Source: Paraburkholderia phytofirmans OLGA172
Lineage (GTDB): Bacteria > Pseudomonadota > Gammaproteobacteria > Burkholderiales > Burkholderiaceae
Reading direction: 5' to 3'
DNA: 64,000 bases
NCBI RefSeq assembly: GCF_001634365.1
Contig: NZ_CP014579.1
Span: 62,001-126,000 of the forward strand
The notes beneath the pieces were generated by a model. It had not been told where the DNA came from and ran no database searches. It saw only the letters and a list, made by a program, of their open reading frames with translations. Positions 53,459 through 62,743 of the stretch are shown piece by piece (positions within the stretch are counted from its first letter, which is position 1; the number at the start of each line of letters is the position of its first letter). A program made the position numbers and the translations under genes.

Positions 53459-54900
53459 TTTGTCGCATTGTGTTCGCAGCATTGACGTTGATGGTCATGT
53501 TTGCTCAGGGACCAAGCGCATGGGCACAAGAAACATATCAGGTGTTTTTTCTTTCGGCGGGGTCGTCAAACTATTTTCAGCCGACAAGGGCGGGGCAACA
53601 CGGGTTCGAGAAGTTGAGCGGAGCGAATTCGAGCGCTCGGCTTGTATCGCAGATACTTCTCGCGCATGGGGCTGTTGCGGGCATTACTCTGGTATCGACA
53701 TCAGACCGTTATCTCACAAGGGCCGACTTCTACGGGGCGCTGACGGCCGTTTCGGCACAGATTAAGGTCCGGCATCCGGTTAAGCCGTTGTTGGTTGTGT
53801 ACTTCGCCGGCCACGGTCTGTCAGAAGGCGTCGCATGGAATCACTTTTCGGTCCCAGGAAACTTCATATACGGTAGTCCGATGGAGAGGCTGGACGTCGA
53901 GGAGCTTGCGAAGCACACCATCTATGCTGGTGAACTGGTTGATGCCCTTGAGTCCCTGAAAATACCGTTCGTGCTGTTACTGGACACCTGCTACGACGGA
54001 AAGGCACAGTCTTTCGAATCGCCGGTACTAACCAATCAAGCAACGCAGAGCCTTGCTTCCGTGGCGGCCATTCTTCGTTTTCAGAACGAATATCACATTC
54101 CCAACCCTGTCATCTTCTCTGCGGAACCTGGCACGAAAGTCCCCTTGGCACCTGATCCCACCAGCCCCAAAACGGACTCGTTGGGCCCGATCGCGCGTCG
54201 CATGTATTTGATCAACGAGGAAATGAAGACGGCGGACAGTAAGCTTCTAACGCTTGCGGGATTTGTTTCCAGGTTAACTTCGGCACAACTGGACTCACAA
54301 ACACGCCCGCCGGTGACCCATGCGACCGGCTTGGATAATCGAAGCGTTTTGCTTGGACAGGCAGTTGGCAATTCGTCACATGGTCAGGAAGACCGTCAAG
54401 CGACGGGAACTACAGCAACGTTCTGCTGTGCGCCTGAATCATCCACCCCACCGCAGGGGGCTGCCAAGCAAGGACACCGGATGTCGGGCAGTTTGAAGTT
54501 TGAAGGTTCTGCCGGCGAATTCATAAGCGGCGGACGGAAGATCGACCTGACCCGTGCCACCCCCTGGGTGACGGTGACCGAGCCGGATGCACAGAGCCTC
54601 GAGATTACCTTCGTTGGAAAAGACGGATGGGAACTCGACATAGCGGCACCAAGCCACGAGACGCTTGCCACAAAGACATACCAACGCGCTCAACGATATC
54701 CGTTTCAGGAAGAGAGTAGAGCGGGAATTTCGCTGTCTGGTGCAAGTCACTCCTGTAACGAGGTCGATGGAAAGTTTACCGTCGACCAATTGAGCCGGGA
54801 CGCAAACGGGACAATTACGAATTTGGACGTCAGCTTCGAACAACGGTGTCTCGGTAGCCAGCAATTTCTTCGAGGCGTCGTACAGCTACATGCACCGTGA
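53455..54900 (+). CDS. Exported caspase-like (C14) protease
   Basis: About 481 residues with a signal peptide ending near residue 25 (GPSAWAQ), so the mature protein is predicted periplasmic. The caspase/metacaspase core has the His-Cys dyad: H120 in VVYFAGHGLS and C179 in LLLDTCYDG, in the usual spacing. Substrate-specificity pockets cannot be read. The C-terminal about 150 residues contain beta strands (VTVTEPDAQSLEITFVGKDGWELDIA) and two cysteines, possibly a binding domain. It is the last gene of the exported-protein, membrane-protein, protease unit. Periplasmic caspase-like effectors with a membrane partner are not a well-known defence type. Confidence 0.72.
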   Translation: MICRIVFAALTLMVMFAQGPSAWAQETYQVFFLSAGSSNYFQPTRAGQHGFEKLSGANSSARLVSQILLAHGAVAGITLVSTSDRYLTRADFYGALTAVSAQIKVRHPVKPLLVVYFAGHGLSEGVAWNHFSVPGNFIYGSPMERLDVEELAKHTIYAGELVDALESLKIPFVLLLDTCYDGKAQSFESPVLTNQATQSLASVAAILRFQNEYHIPNPVIFSAEPGTKVPLAPDPTSPKTDSLGPIARRMYLINEEMKTADSKLLTLAGFVSRLTSAQLDSQTRPPVTHATGLDNRSVLLGQAVGNSSHGQEDRQATGTTATFCCAPESSTPPQGAAKQGHRMSGSLKFEGSAGEFISGGRKIDLTRATPWVTVTEPDAQSLEITFVGKDGWELDIAAPSHETLATKTYQRAQRYPFQEESRAGISLSGASHSCNEVDGKFTVDQLSRDANGTITNLDVSFEQRCLGSQQFLRGVVQLHAP

Positions 54901-55113
54901 ACCTGGGGCAGCGGCCTGCATGATGCCGTGGATCGCATTCCAGACGAACTGCAAGCGACGGCTGTCGATCTGAGTTTTATCAAGCCAGCAGTTGGTAAGA
55001 ACAACCGCAGGGACGTTGTTTTCAACAAGCCATTCGATGACCTGCCTAAGCACGATTTTTTCAGACCTTGACAGCTTTTTCTCGTCGCAGAAATAAAGTT
55101 CGACGTTATTCAT
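54886..55113 (-). pseudogene. Possible truncated NERD-like fragment
   Basis: ATG 55113 to a stop inside the caspase gene's 3' end. The first 50 residues (LYFCDEKKLSRSEKIVLRQVIEWLVENNVPAVVLTNCWLDKTQID) resemble the beginning of nuclease-related NERD proteins, after which the similarity stops, perhaps by frameshift. Ribosome site weak. A remote guess. Confidence 0.3.
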
Positions 55114-55339
55114 TTTGATTCATCTGTAACGACCTCGGACGTTCGCGTACGGCGCGGAGCGAGATACGGGAGCGTGGTGCTGATTTCCTCAAGTTGCCTA
55201 CCACTTGCTGTCCTCGTCGCAGAGACGCGTATCGTTCGCGTAGACATCGCCATCACGCAACTGCGACCGATTGAAGAGAATCTTTAGGGGCCAGTTGGTA
55301 GCAGAGGGCGTTGCTACTGCCCTTGGGGGTAACAAACTA

Positions 55340-56905
55340 ATGGTGAAAATGCCGAAGAAGAGATCATCACATTTGACCGGATTGCTCACGTTGCCGGACG
55401 GGCAGAGTGTTTTCGGCAGTCTCCAAATCGCTGGCAGTGATTCACGTCTACATCTACACCATGGCGAGTCATTGGCAGGCTTGAGAGACGTCAGAGTCAT
55501 ACATGGTGAGCTTCATGGCCAGGGGAAAATCACCTGTCTGAATTGCGTTGTCAGCTCGACGCAGCAAGGGCTTGGAGCAGACGGCCGCCAGCATCACTCG
55601 GCGAATGTTCACGTCGGCTTCGTTGCTACAGGCGCCTACCACTTGCCCGAGGGCGAAGCCTCAATACGGGCAATCCAGTTCACCACACAAGACATCGCTT
55701 CGGTTTTTTACGACTTCGACGCTTTCGGCTATGTCGTGAACGCCGGTTCAATCATTGACGCGGTGATAGACGCGGCCAAGCCTAATCGCGAGATCTCGGT
55801 GGGCGAGTCCCCGGAGATACTCTATTTTTCTGGCAAGACAGAAATCGTCTCTGTCGAAACAGTGCTGGGGATTTTTCGGGTTTTTCACCGCCCAACGATG
55901 AGCGTCGGCGGCCCCGAAGACACTTCTTTGAAGAATCATATATTGGTGAGGCTGGAATTTCCCAATTCAGTCACCTTCAACGGTTGTATCGAACGGCTGA
56001 TGTCTTTCCACCGGCTGTTGTCGTTACTTTCCGGGCGCCGCCAAACTCTCAAGGCGATTTTTCTCGAACTCGCAGAAGACCGCCCTGAGCGCCCGCTGCT
56101 GCAACTACGCTGGTCGTTCTCCCCCAAGGGAGCGAAGCGCGGCGACAATCGATCGAACGATGCTCCTCATCCAGGAGACATGCCTTTGGACGCAATTCGC
56201 CGCCCGGAAGAATTTAAACGCGTCGTCTCTGAGTGGGTTAGCCGCGAATCTGGGTGGAGAACCGCACGGATTCGCTACGAGGGCTGTGTCCGGAAGGGCA
56301 ACTCCTATGATGTCGATCGGCTTGTGGCAGCAGCAAACCTGTTCGATCTTCTGCCAGATGACGCCATCCCTCGGACTGCCGAGCTAACCTCAGAACAGGT
56401 GAGAGCTCAAACGGAATGCCGGGCGATTTTCAGGCGCCTGCCAGACAGCCCGGAACGTTCAAGTGTTCTAGGTGCGCTAGGTCGAATGGACAAACCATCG
56501 CTTACGAAGAAGGTATTGTATCGGGTGGGGATTGTAAATTCACGGCTCGGCACGTGGTTTCCCGACTTGGCGTTAGCAGCACGAACCGCCGTAAAGATTC
56601 GCAACTTCTTCGTGCACGGAAGTCTTGATGGGCTGGACTATAAGCGGTTAGAGCCGCTTATGCCGTTCCTCACCGACTCGCTCGAGTTCATCTTCGCGGT
56701 ATCAGATCTTATATCGGCGGGTTGGGACGCAGACGCATGGGGCAGCCGGCATTACTCGAGCGGACATAGTTTGACCAGGTTCCGCTGGGGTTACTCGCAG
56801 CACATTGCAGCGTTGAAGGCGGCTACCTCGCGAGCGAATGGAGAAATGTCGGGCGCCGGTACTGATTCGGCAGCCATTGCATCGCGTGAGCCCGACGCCG
56901 GATAG
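55340..56905 (+). CDS. ApeA-like HEPN anti-phage protein
   Basis: About 521 residues; ATG 55340 with a GGGGGT sequence nine bases upstream; the frame opens at 55271. The N-terminal domain begins SSHLTGLLTLPDGQSVFGSLQI and has the beta-rich pattern of the ApeA N-terminal domain; the C-terminal helical region carries RNFFVH (R421 to H426), the Rx4-6H motif of HEPN ribonucleases. ApeA proteins are single-gene abortive-infection effectors that cut RNA. The length and two-domain order fit. Surroundings are other defence-like genes. The trigger is not visible. Confidence 0.7.
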   Translation: MVKMPKKRSSHLTGLLTLPDGQSVFGSLQIAGSDSRLHLHHGESLAGLRDVRVIHGELHGQGKITCLNCVVSSTQQGLGADGRQHHSANVHVGFVATGAYHLPEGEASIRAIQFTTQDIASVFYDFDAFGYVVNAGSIIDAVIDAAKPNREISVGESPEILYFSGKTEIVSVETVLGIFRVFHRPTMSVGGPEDTSLKNHILVRLEFPNSVTFNGCIERLMSFHRLLSLLSGRRQTLKAIFLELAEDRPERPLLQLRWSFSPKGAKRGDNRSNDAPHPGDMPLDAIRRPEEFKRVVSEWVSRESGWRTARIRYEGCVRKGNSYDVDRLVAAANLFDLLPDDAIPRTAELTSEQVRAQTECRAIFRRLPDSPERSSVLGALGRMDKPSLTKKVLYRVGIVNSRLGTWFPDLALAARTAVKIRNFFVHGSLDGLDYKRLEPLMPFLTDSLEFIFAVSDLISAGWDADAWGSRHYSSGHSLTRFRWGYSQHIAALKAATSRANGEMSGAGTDSAAIASREPDAG

Positions 56906-57079
56906 TTCACTTAGTTGCCTCGGATGCATGCCCGGAGTTGTGCTCGGGACAGTGGAGCTACGGAATGCGGGCCGACGTCGGACGAACTGGCCCCGCAACC
57001 AAACAGCACTGAGTGCTGCAGCACAGGCGGTGCCGCGAGCAATGCGATGGACGCAAGGACACGCGCCGCCAGCAGTTCT
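56906..57079. other. Short gap between convergent genes
   Basis: No gene or T-run terminator seen between the ApeA-like stop and the end of the H-NS-like gene. Confidence 0.4.
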
Positions 57080-57358
57080 CTACGCAAATTCAATCTGAGT
57101 TTGCCTGGAATCCGCACTCTCCGATTTCGTTGATCTCGAGCGTCTTTCTTGTGTGCCGCGCTTTCCAGCTTTCGTTCCGCGTTTCGATCTGGCCGTGCCC
57201 CCACGGGACTGTCCGAACACTTCAACCGGCGAAAAGCCAAATGCCGCAATGGTCGCTCGCACTTCTTCGAGCGCAGGCCCATATTCGTTGCGCTTCGCTT
57301 CCTCAATTCTGCGATCTAGTTCCTCGAGCTGCTTCGAGAGCTCGCTGTACTTCGACAT
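57080..57358 (-). CDS. Short H-NS-like protein without a recognisable DNA-binding domain
   Basis: About 92 residues from ATG 57358 with AAGGAG upstream; the longer frame is a shadow of the repeat region. Residues 1-55 (ELSKQLEELDRRIEEAKRNEYGPALEEVRATIAAFGFSPVEVFG) are the dimerisation helices of H-NS family proteins. The C-terminal typical motif ending in a TWSGRGR-like loop is absent; instead there is a Lys/Arg/Ser-rich tail ending IEFA. It may bind DNA weakly or modulate chromosomal H-NS by mixed dimers, as other short homologues do. It sits next to a repeat region upstream of a reverse transcriptase gene. Confidence 0.68.
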   Translation of the reverse strand: MSKYSELSKQLEELDRRIEEAKRNEYGPALEEVRATIAAFGFSPVEVFGQSRGGTARSKRGTKAGKRGTQERRSRSTKSESADSRQTQIEFA

Positions 57359-58043
57359 ACGCCACTCCTTAACGTGACAAGGTAGTTTACCTCGAAAATC
57401 TGTAGCCCGGAGGGTACGGATTCCGCTTCGGGAATGGTGAGGACTTCCAGGATGGTGCGTGTTTCCAGGAGTCAAGAGCAGTGGAGATGTGGTCAACCCG
57501 TCGCAAAGGTGAGGACTTCCAGGAGAGCGAATGACCGAAGGAACGGTGAATGTTTCAGGCAGTCCAGCATCACCCGAAGTAATCGAGCAGTGCCAACACA
57601 AGTGGATTTCTGGCTGGGTAGGGATCGGGGTGGGTAACAATAACCTATCAAGGGCCCGTGATTATTGCGAAACTGCATGCAGCCTGGCTGTGGGTAAGCC
57701 AGCGCTCGCCCAGTAGAAGCTTGTCTCATTGGTGATTAGTTCTCTCGGGTCAGCGTCACCTAAGAATTAATCCGCACGGGTGAGGCTTTTCAGGATGGTG
57801 ATGCAGCGAGACTCGCTTGCATCAGAGCAATATGTGCGGTCCGAACTGACGCGACATTCAGTACGCGATTGACGCACGCGCAACGAATGAGCGACCAGTG
57901 TTATAGTTCACCGCCCGTCCGATTGTCTTTCCACGATGTAATCGTCGTGGTTAATGGTCTTTTGGTTTTATCTTCATCGCCGGAGCCGGGAATGGCGCGA
58001 GATACCGGACGCCATGTTCGGCAGCGCAGATAGGAAGAATCGG
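57359..58043 (+). ncRNA. Repeat-rich region upstream of the RT-TOPRIM gene; candidate retron RNA
   Basis: About 685 bp without a convincing gene. GGTGAGGACTTCCAGGA occurs exactly at 57436 and 57508, with diverged copies at 57454, 57545 and 57779. Hairpins: GATGCAGCGA near 57795 with TCGCTTGCATC, and CCACGA with TCGTGG at about 57931-57950, just before the reverse transcriptase. It could contain the msr-msd of a retron. The RNA limits are not determined, and the repeats may be a separate feature. Confidence 0.38.
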
Positions 58044-59897
58044 ATGGGCACTCTCAATATCACTTCACTTCTCGACGAGTCGGTTCAACCGCCGCTCATC
58101 TCTCCCTTCCTGTTGTTGCGGAGCGTCGAGGATCTTTGTAGCTTCCTCGATATCTCGCACAGGCGGCTGAATTTTCTTCTTTATGTCTTGACGCCCGGCG
58201 ATAGATATCGCAGCTATGAGCTCAAGAAGAAAAAATCGAGTGGCACGAGAACAATCAAAAGCCCTATCAAACCGCTGAAGGAAATTCAACGCCGCTTGGC
58301 CAATGAGCTGTCAGCGGTTTATAAGACCCCGCTTAATGTCTATGGCTACGTCAAGCACCGCGATGTTGTCGACAAGGCAAAGCAGCACGTCGGACAACGT
58401 TGGGTTGCACGCATCGACCTTGAGAATTTCTTCGGTACATTTAATTTTGGCCGTGTGCGCGGCATGTTCCGGGCTAAGCCGTTCAATTTCCCAGACAGCC
58501 TCGCTACCGTTCTTGCACAGATTTGTGTCGACACGAACGAACTGCCGCAGGGGGCACCGACCTCGCCAATTATCTCCAATATCCTGTTCTGGCGACTCGA
58601 CGCTCGTCTTCGTCGACTTGCTCGTGAACATCGATGTGTCTACACCAGATACGCAGACGACTTGGTTTTCTCGACGAACAAGCGGCACATGAGCTCGGGA
58701 ATTTGCACCGTTCTTGACGAGTTGTCGGAGACGCCTACGATTCGGGTGGGCGAGACGCTTCGAAAAGAAATTGAGGGCGAAGGTTTTAAGGTTAGCGACA
58801 GTAAGACACGGCTCTTTGGGCGCACCGCGCGGCAGCAGGTCACCGGATTGACGGTCAACGAGAAGGTGAACCTAGGACGGGAGTACGTCAAGGAGTTGAG
58901 GGCAATCCTGTACGCTTGCCGAAAATTCGGTGTTGAGGCCGCGAAAGAGAGGTTCATGGCGTCGCACTATGGAAAAAATGTTCCGCCGGGAAAAGCTGCT
59001 CCAGCCTTTGCCGAAATCATCAGAGGCCGAGTCATGTACGTTGGCCGGATTAAAGGGTACTCGAGTCGAGCGTTTCTGGCCTTGGCGCGAGGCATGCCGA
59101 TACTAGATCCGAATTTCCGTGTTCCCGAAGAGCACGCCGCGCCGCGCGCCTACCTCTTTACCGAGGGGGTGACAGACTACCTGCACCTTGATGCTGCGCT
59201 AAAGCGATTCAGGAAAGCTGGCGAATTTGCCGATGTCACGGTTGAGTGGGACGATCACACGAAGCGCGAACAGATGGGTGATAAGCGTCTGCTACAGATA
59301 TGCGACGACATTGCCAAAGGGCCCAAACAGGACCGGTTGTGCATATTCGTGTTCGATAGGGACGTCCCTGACACCATTACTAAGGCCGAGGCGCCAGATG
59401 GATCGCCGAAATTGCGCGGTAACGGCGTAGTCTCGATGTGCCTACCCGTTCCTAAGCATCGTGACCAATCGTCGCCAATGTGCATTGAACATCTCTACTC
59501 GGACGAGTTCCTGTATCAGTACGATGCTGACGGGCGAAGGCTCTTCGCGCGCGACGAATTCTTGCCAAGCGGCTTTCACAAGAGCGAGGACTTCCTATCC
59601 CGCCAGCCCAAGACATCTCTGATTGTCGACAGCGACGTTGTGCTCTCAGCAGGGGAGCGCCGAGGAACGAGCGTAGCACTATCGAAGCGCCAGTTTGCAA
59701 TGTTTGTGAATCTGCAGACCGCGCCATTTTCCGAGCCGGATTTGTCCGGGTTTCGACCATTTTTTGAGGCGTTGCGTCAGCTCATGGAGGCGCACGAAGC
59801 GATTCAGGCTATGCCGGTTACACCTCCCGCAAATGACAGAGGGCAACGGGTACCACCACCAGGTACCGGCGCCGGCGCCACGCAGATTGAAGCTTGA
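58044..59897 (+). CDS. Reverse transcriptase fused to a TOPRIM domain
   Basis: About 617 residues from ATG 58044 (GGAAGAA upstream); the frame stays open to 57954. RT motifs: TRTIKSPIKPLKEIQRRL and RWVARIDLENFFGTF (motif A), ELPQGAPTSPIISNILFWRLD (motif B), YTRYADDLVFSTN with YADD at 203-206 (motif C), and RQQVTGLTVNEKVNLGREYVK with the VTG of retrons. From about residue 360 a second domain has LFTEGVTDYLHL (E374) and VFDRDVP (D438, D440), the acidic Glu and DxD of TOPRIM folds. Retron RT-TOPRIM fusions are among known anti-phage retrons. The TOPRIM part is presumably the effector. A SIR2-like gene lies 450 bp downstream. Confidence 0.85.
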   Translation: MGTLNITSLLDESVQPPLISPFLLLRSVEDLCSFLDISHRRLNFLLYVLTPGDRYRSYELKKKKSSGTRTIKSPIKPLKEIQRRLANELSAVYKTPLNVYGYVKHRDVVDKAKQHVGQRWVARIDLENFFGTFNFGRVRGMFRAKPFNFPDSLATVLAQICVDTNELPQGAPTSPIISNILFWRLDARLRRLAREHRCVYTRYADDLVFSTNKRHMSSGICTVLDELSETPTIRVGETLRKEIEGEGFKVSDSKTRLFGRTARQQVTGLTVNEKVNLGREYVKELRAILYACRKFGVEAAKERFMASHYGKNVPPGKAAPAFAEIIRGRVMYVGRIKGYSSRAFLALARGMPILDPNFRVPEEHAAPRAYLFTEGVTDYLHLDAALKRFRKAGEFADVTVEWDDHTKREQMGDKRLLQICDDIAKGPKQDRLCIFVFDRDVPDTITKAEAPDGSPKLRGNGVVSMCLPVPKHRDQSSPMCIEHLYSDEFLYQYDADGRRLFARDEFLPSGFHKSEDFLSRQPKTSLIVDSDVVLSAGERRGTSVALSKRQFAMFVNLQTAPFSEPDLSGFRPFFEALRQLMEAHEAIQAMPVTPPANDRGQRVPPPGTGAGATQIEA

Positions 59898-60348
59898 TTG
59901 CGCAAAGACGCCGACGTAGTGACTTGTCGGCTAGGGGGCGGCTGAAGACTTGGTCGAACGCTACCGAGCAGAGACCTGCCTCGCCCGAACCTTTGGTTGG
60001 ACGCGACGCCGAAGCGGAAGTTGCGGTGTTCGAGCGCACTCTGGCCTTTGGGGACAACTTTCTCGCAAGGACACAGCCTCACCGCTTGTGCACCATGCAA
60101 GCAGCAGAATGTCGCCAAACTTGGCGAATCAATGAGCTCCGCCTGTTCATCCAAGCTGGGGCCTCGAATCGACAACAATTGTAGGATACGTGGTGATCGC
60201 GGAAAATCGCGTTCTAGGCAGCACATTGGTAGTTCCGAGGGCCATGCTAGCGGAATTTGAAGGCGCCGACTTTCATCAATGCCAGATTGCTGCCGTACAT
60301 ACGTCCTGCGGGCGAACCAACCGATTCAATGGATACACGGGAATTGTT
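59898..60348. other. Intergenic between RT-TOPRIM and the SIR2-like gene
   Basis: No convincing gene; a 96-codon frame lacks a ribosome site. A palindrome CGCCAAACTTGGCG at 60113 shares the AAGTTTGGCG core with the TnsB-like units but is single. The promoter of the SIR2-like gene is presumably here. Confidence 0.4.
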
Positions 60349-62007
60349 ATGGCCTCCTTCCTCGAAGAGAACATTAAGACGCTCGTGCATTTGCGGCGAC
60401 GTCTTCATGAAGACAATATGCTGGCTCTCTGTTTCGGCGCCGGTGTAAGCGTCAACTTCGGGTTTCCTCTATGGGGAAAGCTTGTCGAAGAAATTGGAGC
60501 CCACCCCGACGTCGACGGCAAACATTTGACCGAAACGTCGGAAGGGTTGGCGATTCAGGCGCAATTGCTATATCAACGGTTCCGCGAAAACAAGGTCGAA
60601 GCTGCACGTGCAGCTGGCGAAAACATTGCTGACGCCAAGCGTATGGCCGCGTCCCAATGGTTGCATATTGTGCACCAGTGCTTGTATAGGAAGGCGACAG
60701 TCGACGACAAGGGGCTTAAAGATCATCCGTACCTGTGGGATCTGTTGCCGTTGGTCAAGAAATCGGCCATGACCATCAACTACAACTTTGACGATAGTGT
60801 GGAGCGACTGCTTTATCTCTTCAACGCCGAGAACAACGTAGGTGGGGATGACAGAGGATTCGAAGTTGTCTGGAAACCATCGGTCCAGTTCAGGCGACAA
60901 AAAGGGGTCATCTATCACCCGAACGGGTTTCTGCCACATCGCTTGTCGGATGGCTTCAGCGACGACATTGTTTTTATGGAGCAGGAGTTCGCAGACCAGT
61001 TAATCGATGTCGCTGATGGTCACTACGCGTCTTTGCTGAATCATTTCTCTAAGCAGACCGTAGTCTTTATGGGGCTGTCTGTAAGCGACAGCTCGTTGAA
61101 ACATGTGCTGAGAACATCTGCCCGTAACAATCCTGGCCATTTCCACTACGTCGTGCACTATTGCCACGAGAAGAAGCCCGACGCTGCTTATCAAAAGGCC
61201 CTAAGTGAGGCGAATTTTTCGCTGTACAACCTGGTTACGCTATTTTTTACGGCAGATGAGATTAAGGAGTTTTCTAAGTTGCTGGTCGCAGAACGGGAGG
61301 CGTTTGCTGAGCGTTGCGACAATGAGCCGAATGGCGTAAAGACGAGATTTCGTTACTACCTTACCGGACCAGTTGGCGCAGGCAAGTCGACCATGCTTGA
61401 GTACATTCGTTGCCTCGATACCTTCGACGAGTGGGTTGACCGTAAAACTCCGCTGTTGGTGATACCGCAGGAAGAGTTGACGGACGCCCAGCGCGCCGAG
61501 GTAGATGATTGGATCAATTTGCAGTTTCGAAAGAAGAACCGTCGCATCAGCGAAGTCCGGCAAGGAATCTCGCTGATTGATCGAAGTCCAATCGATCCGC
61601 TATATTTCGCGACAGATGAGAATGCAAAACGCATTCGTGCAAAGGAACTGATTACTGCGATGGTCCCTAGAGAGGGGAACGTTGCGAAAATTGCCCCGGG
61701 ACATTTGATCATGCTTACTTGCGATGTAGGAGTATTGCAACCACGGTTGAGGGCACGGGAAAAGCGCTACTCGCTTGAGCAACTCAACGCACATCAGACG
61801 AAGGTCGATGCACAGTGGCGTAACTGTGCGTCTGTGACGCATATCGATACAACGCACATGACAGTGCCCGAAGTTGTCAAGCGCGTACTCGAGATTATTC
61901 TTTTTGAGAATTACGATGAAATTTCCTTTCAAGAAATCTGCCAAGAAACCGGCGGGGAGGCCGAAGTTCTACCTCGCGGCCCCGTTGTTCAGTCCAATGG
62001 AGCGTGA
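60349..62007 (+). CDS. SIR2-like domain fused to a nucleoside-kinase-like P-loop domain
   Basis: About 552 residues from ATG 60349; GGGAA upstream; the frame opens at 60190. The N-terminal SIR2-like fold has FGAGVSVNFGFPLW (NAD-binding GAG at about residue 30), TINYNFDDSVERLL, YHPNG with the putative catalytic H190, and VFMGLSVSDSSLKHVL. SIR2 domains in defence proteins cleave NAD+. From about residue 335 a P-loop domain follows: YLTGPVGAGKST and DRSPIDPL, as in deoxynucleoside kinases. The stop lies inside the next gene (92-bp overlap), suggesting joint translation. The pairing suggests a nucleotide-sensing NADase; that is inference. Confidence 0.78.
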   Translation: MASFLEENIKTLVHLRRRLHEDNMLALCFGAGVSVNFGFPLWGKLVEEIGAHPDVDGKHLTETSEGLAIQAQLLYQRFRENKVEAARAAGENIADAKRMAASQWLHIVHQCLYRKATVDDKGLKDHPYLWDLLPLVKKSAMTINYNFDDSVERLLYLFNAENNVGGDDRGFEVVWKPSVQFRRQKGVIYHPNGFLPHRLSDGFSDDIVFMEQEFADQLIDVADGHYASLLNHFSKQTVVFMGLSVSDSSLKHVLRTSARNNPGHFHYVVHYCHEKKPDAAYQKALSEANFSLYNLVTLFFTADEIKEFSKLLVAEREAFAERCDNEPNGVKTRFRYYLTGPVGAGKSTMLEYIRCLDTFDEWVDRKTPLLVIPQEELTDAQRAEVDDWINLQFRKKNRRISEVRQGISLIDRSPIDPLYFATDENAKRIRAKELITAMVPREGNVAKIAPGHLIMLTCDVGVLQPRLRAREKRYSLEQLNAHQTKVDAQWRNCASVTHIDTTHMTVPEVVKRVLEIILFENYDEISFQEICQETGGEAEVLPRGPVVQSNGA

Positions 62008-62392
62008 GCTAAACACTAGTCTCACTGCATTGCTCGAGCGCGTTGGCGATGTGTATCTACCCCAGCGGGATGGTTTGTTGGTGGAATCTCTGAGGGAGCA
62101 GGGGGATCACGATGAAAAAGCCATATGTGAAGCCGTCTTCGCCAAGGATATCGAAGCCATCAGCGATGCGGATGTAATTGTCGCCGTTCTTGACGGACGA
62201 GCATTGGACGAGGGCGTCTGCATTGAGCTTGGTTACGGCAAGGCACTTGGAGTGTTCATCGTCGGCTTCAAGAGCGACATAAGGACCGCTTTACCTTGGG
62301 GGCACAATCCCATGGTGAGTGGTTGCGTCGATGTCTGGGTCTCCTCCAATCACGAGCTCAGTGAATGGATCGCGACCGCGTGTAAACCGTGA
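61916..62392 (+). CDS. Nucleoside 2-deoxyribosyltransferase-like protein
   Basis: About 158 residues; ATG 61916, overlapping the SIR2 gene by 92 bp; start inferred from the lysine-rich lead into the family core. Motifs: KFYLAAPLFSPMEREL (phosphate-binding start), DADVIVAVLDGRALDEGVCIELGYGKALG (catalytic and substrate region with DADV and DEG..E), and the terminal WVSSNHEL. The family exchanges bases between deoxynucleosides; related proteins act as retron or CBASS-like effectors that deplete or modify nucleotides. Here it is the partner of a nucleoside-kinase-like fusion. Confidence 0.8.
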   Translation: MKFPFKKSAKKPAGRPKFYLAAPLFSPMERELNTSLTALLERVGDVYLPQRDGLLVESLREQGDHDEKAICEAVFAKDIEAISDADVIVAVLDGRALDEGVCIELGYGKALGVFIVGFKSDIRTALPWGHNPMVSGCVDVWVSSNHELSEWIATACKP

Positions 62393-62743
62393 GATTAGGT
62401 TCGCAAAGTCGACACGTGTAGGTGCGGGGCCGTCTCGTTTGAGTGCGACGGTAGAAAGGCTACTGCGCTTGGTGTAGACATGGAGGTTCCGGGAAAGGCG
62501 ATCAACTCCCGATTGTCGAGCGCGGACTGGACTACATTTTCGAAGGGCCCAAGCCCTTTATTGACAGGGACCGGTGAGGCCGGGTTGTGTTTCCTGATCT
62601 GATGCTCGGGGCGTTGACCGCCTCGGTGGACAACATGGGCTTACTTTTGCATTCATCGCGCTGACGAGCCCTTTGCTCAAGAGGATCAAAAGTCGAATTA
62701 TTCTGCTCCGGTCATCTTGAGGCCTGATCGTGGATACTTAAAG
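62393..62743. other. Intergenic, nothing recognised
   Basis: Between the convergent NDT-like and kinase-like genes. It contains only short frames; no terminator with a T-run found. Confidence 0.4.

Noticed and set aside
57436..57795. CRISPR-like array
   Set aside because: Only two exact 17-bp copies with irregular spacing and no cas genes nearby.
60113..60126. CGCCAAACTTGGCG as an inverted end of the 14756-type element
   Set aside because: A single palindromic site without the neighbouring units, so too weak to call an end.
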